Positions 53,164-60,872 of a stretch of DNA of 64,000 nt are shown one piece after another (the first letter of the stretch is position 1; every line of letters starts with the position of its first letter). The stretch spans positions 992,001 through 1,056,000 of the forward strand of contig NZ_MASR01000001.1 of the NCBI RefSeq assembly GCF_001758195.1, written 5' to 3'. The notes under the pieces were generated by a model, which made no database searches, was not told where the DNA came from, and was given only the letters and a program-made list of their open reading frames with translations. The stretch comes from Pseudohongiella acticola (GTDB lineage Bacteria; Pseudomonadota; Gammaproteobacteria; Pseudomonadales; Pseudohongiellaceae). A program made the position numbers and the translations under genes.

Positions 53164-54081
53164 ATGAATAAACTGCGATACTGGTGGCGTATTTTTCGTG
53201 ACGCCGGGATACTCTGGATTGAGTGCAATGCCTTCAGCTATGCGGGATCACTCGCGTTCTATACTCTGTTCTCACTTGCTCCCACCATCATAATTGCCGT
53301 CACGGTCGCCAGCCTGGTCATGGGTGAGGCCTCCGCGCAGAGCCGGGTTGTCGAGGAATTCCAGGCTTTCATGGGCGATGACGCAGCAAGCCTGGTTGAG
53401 GAAGCGGTGGCCAATTCCCAGGTCGAATCCGGTGGTATCCTGCCCACAGTTGCCGGGATCGCGGCATTGATGGTGGGCGCTACAACTGTGTTTGCCCAAA
53501 TGCAATATGCGCTTAACGACATCTGGAAGGTCAAACCCAAACCGTCCCGAAGCACATTGCTGATTTTTATCAGGAAACGCTTTTTCTCGCTGATGCTGGT
53601 GCTGGCACTGGGTTTCATTCTGCTGGTGTCTTTGATGCTGGGTGTCGCATTGCGGGCCACACTTGAGTTCACTGTCTCGGTGGTTCCCGCCGTGGAGCTG
53701 CTGTTAAATGGCGTAGAGGCTGTCGTCTCTTTAGCGGTGATAACACTGTTGTTCACTGCAATTTTCAAGGTTCTGCCTGATGTTGTTTTGGGCTGGAAGC
53801 AGGTGTTTATCGGCGCGCTGGTCACTGCACTGCTGTTTTCGCTGGGCCGCTACGCCATCGCCACCTATCTCGCCTATGAAGCGCCCGATTCCACTTATGG
53901 TGCCGCCGGCGCCGTGGTACTGATTTTGATGTGGGTGTTTTATTCGTCGCTTATCCTGCTATACGGGGCCGCTTTCACAAAAGTCCATCTTCTGGCCAGC
54001 GGCAAAGAGGTGCGTCCTCGTAGCACAGCCGTGCTGATCGACAGCGACGACGAGCAGACGTCAGACCCGGAAAACAATTAG
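53164..54081 (+). CDS. YihY/virulence factor BrkB-family membrane protein
   Basis: This 305-residue inner-membrane protein has about six TM helices and the family hallmarks AFSYAGSLAFYTLFSLAPTIIIAV near the N-terminus, MQYALNDIWKVKPKP, and the C-terminal YGAAGAVVLILMWVFYSSLILLYGAAF segment, followed by a polar acidic tail. It was once called ribonuclease BN; its true function is unclear, with transport or lipid movement suggested for relatives. It lies 51 bp after the MBL-rhodanese gene. Confidence 0.92.
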   Translation: MNKLRYWWRIFRDAGILWIECNAFSYAGSLAFYTLFSLAPTIIIAVTVASLVMGEASAQSRVVEEFQAFMGDDAASLVEEAVANSQVESGGILPTVAGIAALMVGATTVFAQMQYALNDIWKVKPKPSRSTLLIFIRKRFFSLMLVLALGFILLVSLMLGVALRATLEFTVSVVPAVELLLNGVEAVVSLAVITLLFTAIFKVLPDVVLGWKQVFIGALVTALLFSLGRYAIATYLAYEAPDSTYGAAGAVVLILMWVFYSSLILLYGAAFTKVHLLASGKEVRPRSTAVLIDSDDEQTSDPENN

Positions 54082-54186
54082 GGCACTGGCAGTCTGGCTC
54101 AATGCTGATACTGTGTTCTTCATGGTTTCACGCTCGCGACGCGATTTACATTTTATTTACTGGCACTGAATTACAAGGAGTCTGTC

Positions 54187-54963
54187 ATGACAAGGTCTCA
54201 ATCGGTTTCACTCGCAGTTTTGTTGCTGTCTTTGCTGGTATCTGCCTGTGCTACTTCACCAACTGGTCGCTCGCAAATGCTGCTGGTTTCCGAAGGCCAG
54301 ATGGCAGCCATGGGGGAAGAAGCGTTTAACCAGCTCAAGCAGGAGAATACCGTCAGCAGGGATCAGGCGCTGACGCGCCATGTCAATTGTGTGGCCGATG
54401 CCGTGCTAAGCCAGGTAAATACCGGTCAGAATTGGGAAGTGGTGCTGTTTGAAGACGATTCGGTCAATGCCTTCGCACTGCCCGGTGGCAAGATCGGCAT
54501 TTTCAGCGGGCTGCTCAGGGCAGCCGAAAATCAGCACCAGCTTGCAACGGTGATCGGGCATGAGATTGCGCACGTCACCGCGCGGCACTCTGCCGCCCGA
54601 CTCTCTAACCAACTGGCAACCCAGCTGGGCGTGTCGGTTCTCGCCCAGACCACCGGCATGGATCCGGGCCTGATTGGGACGGGCGCGCAGATTTTGCTGA
54701 CCCTGCCCTACTCACGTGCTGATGAAACCGAAGCCGACCGGCTTGGCCTCGACTACATGGCTCAGGCGGGATTTGATCCCCGCGAAAGCGTCACTCTGTG
54801 GCGTAACATGGCGCGCGAGGCCGGAGAGCGACCACCAGCGTTTCTGTCCACTCACCCAACAACCCAAAGCCGCATTCGTGATCTGGACCAGCAGATGCCC
54901 GCTGCCGTTGCAACCTTCGACGCGGCCCGGGACCAGGGGCGGCGGCCTGATTGCCAGCGCTAA
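54187..54963 (+). CDS. M48-family metallopeptidase lipoprotein (LoiP/YcaL-like)
   Basis: This 258-residue protein has lipobox LVSAC (Cys21) and zinc motif HEIAH (125-129) in a VIGHEIAHVTARHSA helix, with the third ligand Glu in RADETEADRLGLDYM. NAFALPGGKIGIFSGLL is a conserved strand/loop before the active site. Such periplasmic peptidases degrade misfolded outer-membrane proteins. AAGGAG lies just upstream of the ATG. It is probably a single gene. Confidence 0.95.
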   Translation: MTRSQSVSLAVLLLSLLVSACATSPTGRSQMLLVSEGQMAAMGEEAFNQLKQENTVSRDQALTRHVNCVADAVLSQVNTGQNWEVVLFEDDSVNAFALPGGKIGIFSGLLRAAENQHQLATVIGHEIAHVTARHSAARLSNQLATQLGVSVLAQTTGMDPGLIGTGAQILLTLPYSRADETEADRLGLDYMAQAGFDPRESVTLWRNMAREAGERPPAFLSTHPTTQSRIRDLDQQMPAAVATFDAARDQGRRPDCQR

Positions 54964-55234
54964 CGCAACCTCCGGTTACTGTGTCGTGGCGGTTGATGTC
55001 GTATTCACAACTTTTGAAATCTCGTCCAATAGCACATCACAGTGTTTTGCAGGCGGCGCCGAACAAGCTTTTTCTCCATTTTGATACTCCCGGGCGAATG
55101 CAATGGAACAGCCCGATTATGTACCAAAAGGTATCAGGAAGAGATACTTCGGAATTTTACAGGGTATCGGTTATTGATCCTCCACACGTTTCCGCATAAC
55201 CTGACACTCCTCTCGCAGGCAGAAGGATATGGCA

Positions 55235-56233
55235 ATGGTACCGGTATTGGAGGTTGCAGGATTAAACAAGACCTACTCAAGTAAAGGCGAGACCGTCAAG
55301 GCTGTGAACAATATCAGCTTCAGCGTGAACCCGGGTGAGATCGTAGGTGTGCTCGGCCCCAACGGATCTGGCAAGACCACGACGCTGAAATCCATCTGCG
55401 GCCTGAATGCCATGGATACCGGTTTAATACGGGTGAACGGTGAGGACATTGAGCATCAGCAATGGGCAGCCATGTTGAGCACTGGCGCTGTTCTGGAGGG
55501 CGCACGGAATGTCTACTGGCGACTGACGCCGCAAGAGAACATCGTTTACTTCGCCGGGCTAAAAGGTGTGCCGCGCAACGAAGCGTGCCTGCGCGCGCAA
55601 GAGCTGATCGACAGGCTCTCTCTGAACAAATATTGCGACCAGCAGGTCAGAATGCTCTCCAAAGGCAATCAGCAGAAAGTCGCCATAGCCTGCGCTCTGG
55701 TTCACAGACCATCGCTGATCCTGCTTGATGAGCCGACTCTCGGGCTTGATGTAGACATGGTGCGCGACATGAAAGACTGGTTGCGGCAACTGGTAGACAC
55801 CCGCCTAAGCGCAATGCTGGTTACGTCCCATGACATGGATTTTATCGAAGCCATCTGCGATCGCGTCATTATCCTGTATCAAGGCGAGGTCATATCACAG
55901 AACAGCGTAGAGGAATTACGCCGCCAGTTTTCTCCGCAAAAGACGTTTGATCTGCAAGTGCAGGGGCACCCTTCGGGTAGCGTCAAAGCGGATCTGGAAA
56001 CCAGTCAGTGGAGCATAGAAGAAAACGCGACGTCATCGCGACTGACGCTGCGAACCGGTGATCTGGATACCCTGTCTCTGGCGCTGGCATCTCTGGAACA
56101 GTCAGGTCACAGGCTGATTGACATCAACGTCACCAGCGACGCACTGGAGGATATTTTTATCCACACGATCAAGCGTACGTCCAGCCCTGCAGCAGAATCA
56201 ATCAGTCAAGCGAGCGCAGGAGGTGAGCAATGA
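55235..56233 (+). CDS. ABC transporter ATP-binding protein (ABC-2 type exporter)
   Basis: The start ATG 55235 has AAGGA 7 bp upstream; ATG 55229 is too close to that site. The 332-residue product has Walker A GPNGSGKTTT, signature LSKGNQQKVAIA, Walker B LILLDEP, TLGLDVD and the H-loop TSHDMDF. A C-terminal domain (about 235-330) typical of drug/polysaccharide exporters follows. It overlaps the permease gene by 4 bp. The substrate is unknown. The 265 bp upstream of the gene shows nothing recognisable. Confidence 0.93.
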   Translation: MVPVLEVAGLNKTYSSKGETVKAVNNISFSVNPGEIVGVLGPNGSGKTTTLKSICGLNAMDTGLIRVNGEDIEHQQWAAMLSTGAVLEGARNVYWRLTPQENIVYFAGLKGVPRNEACLRAQELIDRLSLNKYCDQQVRMLSKGNQQKVAIACALVHRPSLILLDEPTLGLDVDMVRDMKDWLRQLVDTRLSAMLVTSHDMDFIEAICDRVIILYQGEVISQNSVEELRRQFSPQKTFDLQVQGHPSGSVKADLETSQWSIEENATSSRLTLRTGDLDTLSLALASLEQSGHRLIDINVTSDALEDIFIHTIKRTSSPAAESISQASAGGEQ

Positions 56234-57012
56234 AGACCGGCGGCATCTCTTTCTGGTGGCTGACCTTTAGCAACGAAGCGCGTTTTGCGCTGACAATGCT
56301 TCGACGCTATCTGTTTGACACGCTGGTTGGGTTGCTCGCAGTGTATTTACTGTTCATGGTTGTCTTCCTTGGCCTCAGGACTTTTTTAGCTGGCGACATG
56401 GCAGCCGACCAACTCGATATGGTAGTAGTGGGTTACATCATGTGGATGTTTGCGGTACTCGCCTACAGCGCCACTGCGGAGTCGATTATTGATGAAGCCA
56501 GACAGGGCACGCTGGAACAGCTTGTCATGGCACCGGCAGGACTTGGCAGGCTACTGATCGTGCGGATGCTGGTGAGTCTGATCGCGACCATTGCTTTCAA
56601 CACAAGCCTGTTGTTCCTGGCCATGTTCAGCACCGGTCGCTGGCTGGAGATTCCTTATCTGCACAGTCTTGGCATCATTCTGCTGGGCTTGCCTGCGGTA
56701 CACGGACTTGGCTTCGCCATAGCCGGCATCGCACTGGTCCACAAGCGCGTCGGCGCAGTATCCAGCATCATGCAGTTTGTCTTGCTCGCATTCGTCAGCC
56801 TTCCGGCTTGGCCAATGAACGCCCTGTCACTGCTTCCATTTACCGCAGCCGCCAATTCAGTTAATCAACTGGTGACCCAGCAAACCGAATTCCCTTTGTG
56901 GTGGTACGGGTTTATTCTCCTTAATGGACTTTTTTACCTGATGGCCGGCCTACTGGTATTCCGGTACTTTGAAGCCAGAGCAAAATCATTGAATGTGCTT
57001 GGGCATTATTGA
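56230..57012 (+). CDS. ABC-2 type transporter permease
   Basis: This 260-residue inner-membrane protein has about six TM helices. Between them is the amphipathic coupling region ESIIDEARQGTLEQLVMAPAGL, characteristic of ABC-2 permeases. Its start lies within the ATPase stop (ATGA), so the two form an exporter. There is no dedicated neighbour that reveals the cargo. Confidence 0.9.
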   Translation: MKTGGISFWWLTFSNEARFALTMLRRYLFDTLVGLLAVYLLFMVVFLGLRTFLAGDMAADQLDMVVVGYIMWMFAVLAYSATAESIIDEARQGTLEQLVMAPAGLGRLLIVRMLVSLIATIAFNTSLLFLAMFSTGRWLEIPYLHSLGIILLGLPAVHGLGFAIAGIALVHKRVGAVSSIMQFVLLAFVSLPAWPMNALSLLPFTAAANSVNQLVTQQTEFPLWWYGFILLNGLFYLMAGLLVFRYFEARAKSLNVLGHY

Positions 57013-57094
57013 TTGCCTGCAGACCCGTTGAAAAACCAAATACAAAGGGGAGCTGAAAGGGAATATCAGGCAGATTCGAAGAATACGTCGTGCC

Positions 57095-57982
57095 TTGACA
57101 CTCGCTTCTGTCAGTCAGAACCACGAGAATGCGATCGTTAACAACCTCATGTATTTCATAAATCTTGTCGTTCTTTACGATTTTTTTGTGTATACGCTGA
57201 CTATCAATTCGGTGCACAGAAACCTTGAGACCGCCAGGCTTTGTTACCTCACAGTGGCATCGGTTGATGCCAGTGTCGCCACAGCTTCGTATATTCACCG
57301 ACATACCGATATTTGCAACCCACAGCTCAATGATCAAATGACGCTTGAGCTACAGAATGCATACCATCCGCTATTGACAAGCTACGTACCCAACTCCTAC
57401 CCCGCTGCCCAGACATCAGCCCTGATAACGGGGTCCAACATGGCGGGCAAAACCACGTTTATCAAAACCGTCGGCGTCAACTATATTCTGGCTCGTGCGC
57501 TTTGGCTGTGTCACGCCACCAGCGCACAGTTTCCTGCTCTCAACATCCACTCCTCAATAAAGACTGAAGACGGACTCGAAGAGGGGAAAAGCTTCTATTT
57601 CTCGGAACTGGAAAGACTAAAAGAGTTTGTTCGCTTAACCACTAAGGGCGAGCGCTGCATATTCCTGATCGACGAAATTTACCGCGGTACCAACACCGTC
57701 GAGAGGATCGCCGGTGCTGCAGCGGTTCTTCAGAACCTGGCTCAGAGTAATATTGTTATGGTAACGACTCACGACATTGAGCTAACCAGATTCCTGAGTA
57801 AACAGTATGGAATTTGGCATTTTGAAGAAACCGGCAACGTCACCGAACCATTCGACTACAAACTCAGACCGGGGATTTGTACCACACGAAACGCTATCAA
57901 ATTGATGTCTAATATTGGATACCCGGAACACATTACTGAGTCCGCCAAGGCAGTTGCACGTGTTCTGGAGAGTGAAAGCTAG
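57095..57982 (+). pseudogene. MutS-like ATPase domain protein, apparently N-terminally truncated
   Basis: The 295-residue frame opens with TTG; the first ATG is at 57149, and the frame is open back to 57032 with no good start. It encodes the end of a MutS core (NNLMYFINLVVLYDFFVY) followed by the full ATPase domain: Walker A TGSNMAGKTTFIKT, TSIKTEDGLEEGKSFYFSEL-like switch region, Walker B CIFLIDEIYRGTN and MVTTHDIEL. The proteins it resembles are about twice as long with an N-terminal membrane and lever part, which is missing here. It is probably a 5'-deleted gene, although a short functional ATPase cannot be excluded. There is no mismatch-recognition domain. Confidence 0.65.
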
Positions 57983-58039
57983 AAAGACCTGTAGACGGCC
58001 TGGGCGACTACATTTCCTGCACCTACTTCAGCTTCCTGT

Positions 58040-58480
58040 CTATTTCACTAATTTGCTGAGTATTCCGGCGAGAACTTTATCACCTTCAGCTTTCCTGGAC
58101 TTGTACTGAGTCCAGTAACCCCCGATCACCAAAACGGCCCCTGAAAAAATGCCGGGTAGCAATATTGAATTGATATTTTGAATGCTGAAATTGGAAATAG
58201 TAAGGAAACACACGAACACGATCAGAAAACCACCAAGCCCAAATGAAATCCACGGACCCCAACTCGGCCACAGAAAAGGATCGCGTTTCTCATTTTTATT
58301 CAACAGGTTATCGACATATCGTCTTTCTTTGACAGAAAGCATCCTGCCCATCGCTTTTCCTCCAACATAGATTGCTGCACCTGATATTGCTGCATAATGA
58401 ATTAAAAGTGTAGTATTTTCTGACTGTACGGTTTGTTCTACCGCTTGTCTGCAGTTGAAATGAAATAAATTAACCGACAA
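58040..58480 (-). CDS. Hypothetical membrane protein
   Basis: I do not recognise this 146-residue protein. It has about three hydrophobic segments (about 27-43, WISFGLGGFLIVFVCFLTI near 76-94, and ILLPGIFSGAVLVIGGYW near 106-122) with a basic loop MLSVKERRYVDNLLNKNEKRDP between the first two. The start is a TTG without a clear ribosome-binding site, so the N-terminus is uncertain. The region is more AT-rich than its neighbours, which suggests horizontal acquisition. Confidence 0.5.
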   Translation of the reverse strand: MSVNLFHFNCRQAVEQTVQSENTTLLIHYAAISGAAIYVGGKAMGRMLSVKERRYVDNLLNKNEKRDPFLWPSWGPWISFGLGGFLIVFVCFLTISNFSIQNINSILLPGIFSGAVLVIGGYWTQYKSRKAEGDKVLAGILSKLVK

Positions 58481-58631
58481 AGAAGTAAAACAGAATCACC
58501 GGTTCCTTATATCAAGTGGCAAACGCGCTCAGTTGGGGCCGCTTAGAGCCTCGAAGAGTTTGAGGTGATAGCCAACAAGCATTGATCTACTCAACCACGC
58601 ATTAATTGCAGTCGAGCTCGCGGAGAAGCGT

Positions 58632-59360
58632 ATGTTTAGATTAAAAACAACTGTAGCTGGGTTTTTAACACTCGTCCTGATGACACAGGCAAACGCGCAA
58701 ACTGAGCCGGAGATGGTTCAGTTGCCGGCGGCGTGCATTGAAGTCGGATCCTTGCTGATGCAACATCATGCCAACCCGTTGCGAGAGACGTGTCTGGATT
58801 CTTTTTCAATCGGCCGGTACGAAGTCACTTTCCTGGAATATGATCAATTCACCGAGGACACCGGGCGTGCGAAGCGACACGATATTGGCTTCGGTCGCGA
58901 GGACAGACCCGTCATCGATGTGGACTGGTTTGAAGCAGCGGCCTACGCTGAGTGGCTTAGTGACAAAACCGGGAAACGATACCGTTTACCAACCGATGCG
59001 GAATGGGAGTACGCAGCCAGGGGGCACGCCGAAATTGGGTACCGTTTCAGTTGGGGCAGAGAACTGGAGGTAAACAGGGCCAATTGCCGTAACTGTGGCA
59101 GCCAGTGGAGTGGACAGATGACGTCACCTGTGGGCAGTTTCGACCCAAATGTATTCGGGCTCTATGACATGCATGGCAATGTGTGGGAGTGGACTTCAGA
59201 CTGTTATCGAACGGATACTAACGACAACAATTGCGGCGGCGTGGTGCGAGGCGGATCATGGGATACCCAGACAGACCAATTGGTATTCTGGTTGCGCGCG
59301 TCATATCTTCGTGGGAAGTCGGCGCGTGATGTAGGGTTCCGGTTGGTGTTGGAGCATTGA
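58632..59360 (+). CDS. Exported SUMF1/FGE-fold protein
   Basis: This 242-residue protein has a signal peptide ending QANAQ and a formylglycine-generating-enzyme-like (SUMF1) domain: FSIGRYEVTFLEYDQF, PVIDVDWFEAAAYAEWLSDKTGKRYRLPTDAEWEYAARG, LYDMHGNVWEWTSD, VVRGGSW and DVGFRLV. The two catalytic cysteines of true FGE, expected after RGGS, are absent (DTQTDQ follows), so sulfatase activation is unlikely. A structural Cys pair (NCRNCG) and others may form disulfides. It is probably a binding or structural protein, or an EgtB/PvdO-like enzyme. GGAG precedes the ATG. Confidence 0.88.
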   Translation: MFRLKTTVAGFLTLVLMTQANAQTEPEMVQLPAACIEVGSLLMQHHANPLRETCLDSFSIGRYEVTFLEYDQFTEDTGRAKRHDIGFGREDRPVIDVDWFEAAAYAEWLSDKTGKRYRLPTDAEWEYAARGHAEIGYRFSWGRELEVNRANCRNCGSQWSGQMTSPVGSFDPNVFGLYDMHGNVWEWTSDCYRTDTNDNNCGGVVRGGSWDTQTDQLVFWLRASYLRGKSARDVGFRLVLEH

Positions 59361-59414
59361 TACTGATTCGGCCACTTGCAACAGGGGTACACCGTGCCAC
59401 AACGAAGCGAGTGC

Positions 59415-59506
59415 TCGAACTGGGGAGCTCTCGCTAACCAAAGTCCACAAACAAAAAAGGCCCGCATAAAGCGGACCTTTTGTTGTTTGGCGCACCCGGA
59501 GAGATT
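59415..59506. repeat. 92-bp direct repeat, copy 1 (tRNA 3' end plus terminator)
   Basis: This segment is repeated at 59584-59675 with about two mismatches. It contains a hairpin (59455-59482) and, on the minus strand, the last 19 nt of a tRNA including CCA (59488-59506). After this the two copies diverge. Confidence 0.85.
59455..59482 (-). terminator. tRNA-type terminator, copy 1
   Basis: On the minus strand the stem AAAAGGTCCGC/GCGGGCCTTTT (one G-U pair) is followed by T-rich sequence, the usual layout directly after a tRNA gene. Confidence 0.7.
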
Positions 59507-59513
59507 GATTCGC

Positions 59514-59583
59514 AATCCGCATTGGCGGATTACTCACCCCTTGCGGGGCGCCCTGACGGGCGTCCAAAACGCAGTGCGTTTTG
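59514..59583. repeat. Cluster of four small palindromes between the repeats
   Basis: Four adjacent inverted repeats fill the spacer: AATCCGC/GCGGATT (59514-59531), CCCC/GGGG (59537-59548), GCCC/GGGC (59550-59561) and CAAAACGCA-G-TGCGTTTTG (59565-59583). The layout recalls REP-like extragenic elements. Confidence 0.6.
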
Positions 59584-59675
59584 TCGAACTGGGGAGTTCT
59601 CACTAACCAAAGTCCACAAACAAAAAAGGCCCGCATAAAGCGGACCTTTTGTTGTTTGGCGCACCCGGAGAGATT
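59584..59675. repeat. 92-bp direct repeat, copy 2
   Basis: This is the second copy, offset 169 bp from the first. It continues into a longer piece of the same tRNA (to about 59705). Confidence 0.85.
59624..59651 (-). terminator. tRNA-type terminator, copy 2
   Basis: The hairpin and T-rich run are the same as in copy 1, located just beyond the CCA end of the tRNA fragment. Confidence 0.7.
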
Positions 59676-59705
59676 CGAACTCCCGACCAAGTGGTTCGAA
59701 GCCCC
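59657..59705 (-). pseudogene. tRNA 3'-half fragment (anticodon loop to CCA), likely att site
   Basis: Read on the minus strand, this gives an anticodon loop CTTCGAA (anticodon UCG, hence Arg), the stem half CCACT, a T-arm GGGAG-TTCGAAT-CTCTC, an acceptor strand CGGGTGC and GCCA. The D-arm, 5' acceptor strand and 5' anticodon stem are missing, and the sequence beyond 59705 does not fold as tRNA. A tRNA 3' half left behind is typical of integration at a tRNA gene by a tyrosine-recombinase element. The tRNA identity is tentative. Confidence 0.6.
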
Positions 59706-60007
59706 TATTGCAAGCGCTATATGATTGTTTTTATTAACTTTAATAGTGCGTCCGTTGCGTGATTTTGCACTATAAAGCACAACAATGCACAACCAAACCC
59801 GCAAAAGTCCCACAAGGACTTAGCGCAGAATACGGGGAAGAGGCACTAGCCCGAAAATATACTGAAAACCTTGTCTGTGGCCAAAGTGAGGCATAACACT
59901 AGATTTAGGAAGCCTAGTTGACACCTAGTGCATTAGGAATCAATCTGATCAATGTCTCGCTTGTGAGGTAGAATAGAAATTAGTGGCAAAAACAGGGTTT
60001 ATTTCAA
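59706..60007. other. 302-bp AT-rich intergenic region next to tRNA scar
   Basis: No gene was found. It contains short repeated words (GCACAAC/GCACAACC around 59777-59795; CTAG-containing repeats around 59899-59930) of the kind found near integrase arm sites. Base composition differs from the preceding genes. Confidence 0.35.
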
Positions 60008-60832
60008 GTGGCAGAAAACAAATTTGTCTGCGAGTTCAATCTTCCAAAAATGGACTGTGCCGCTGAAGAGCAGATGGTTCGAATGGCATTTGCGCATATT
60101 GAACCACCTCCGACTCTTATTTTTGATCTAAAAAATCGCAGCCTTAGAATAGTCCACAGTGGCAAACTATCTGACATTCAGTCACGACTTGAAGCATTGC
60201 GCCTGGGTGCAAAATTGCAATCAGTGCGTGAACTTAGTGAAGATGAACTGACTCAGACCATGAAGCAGTCAGATGTAGATCATGCGCGCGAATCGTACGC
60301 ACTCAAGTGGTTGTTAGCTATCAACGGGACTATGTTTTCTCTTGAGTTGATAGTCGGCTGGATAGCGCAATCTACCGGCTTGATCGCCGATTCCTTAGAT
60401 ATGTTCGCAGATGCCGCAGTTTATGGGCTGGCACTGTATGCGGTAGGGCGCGCTAGCAGCTTGAAGTTACGTGCAGCCCATCTGGCGGGGCTTTTACAGA
60501 TGCTGCTCGCGTTGAGCGTACTTGGTGAGGTCGTGCGACGTTTCTTTTTGGGTAGTGAGCCTGTTTCCGGATTGATGATAAGCTTTGGGATGCTAGCGTT
60601 GGCAGCCAACATCGCTTGCCTGATAATAATTCATCGCGAGAAAGACAGCGGCGCACATATGAAGGCCAGCTGGATTTTTTCGGCAAATGACGTTATCGCC
60701 AACGTTGGCGTCATTCTCGCCGGGGTGTTGGTGACCTGGACAGGATCAAGTTATCCAGACCTGGTGATTGGTTTCATTATTGGTGCCATTGTATTAAACG
60801 GTGCCTGGCGCATTCTTCAGCTTAAAAATTAG
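60008..60832 (+). CDS. HMA-like domain plus CDF-type cation transporter
   Basis: This 274-residue protein starts with GTG; no strong Shine-Dalgarno sequence is seen. An N-terminal heavy-metal-associated-like domain (about 1-80) has PKMDCAAEEQM, with one Cys rather than CxxC. Six TM helices of the cation diffusion facilitator type follow, with DSLDMFADAAVYGLALYAVG in TM2 and SANDVIANVGVILAG in TM5 holding the D/N metal positions. It lacks an obvious C-terminal cytoplasmic domain. It probably exports a divalent metal. The receptor, MerR regulator and second CDF gene beside it make a metal-response module. Confidence 0.85.
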   Translation: MAENKFVCEFNLPKMDCAAEEQMVRMAFAHIEPPPTLIFDLKNRSLRIVHSGKLSDIQSRLEALRLGAKLQSVRELSEDELTQTMKQSDVDHARESYALKWLLAINGTMFSLELIVGWIAQSTGLIADSLDMFADAAVYGLALYAVGRASSLKLRAAHLAGLLQMLLALSVLGEVVRRFFLGSEPVSGLMISFGMLALAANIACLIIIHREKDSGAHMKASWIFSANDVIANVGVILAGVLVTWTGSSYPDLVIGFIIGAIVLNGAWRILQLKN

Positions 60833-60872
60833 CACATTGGACATTTGTACATGCCTCTATGATGAACGCAAC

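Noticed and set aside
58632-59360. True formylglycine-generating enzyme
   Set aside because: The catalytic cysteine pair is missing and no sulfatase gene is nearby.
59514-59705. CRISPR array
   Set aside because: Only two repeats of 92 bp with a single 77-bp spacer made of palindromes; unit sizes and tRNA content do not fit CRISPR.
59657-59735. Intact tRNA gene
   Set aside because: Only the 3' half folds; the D-arm and the 5' acceptor strand complementary to CGGGTGC are absent in the following 40 bases.
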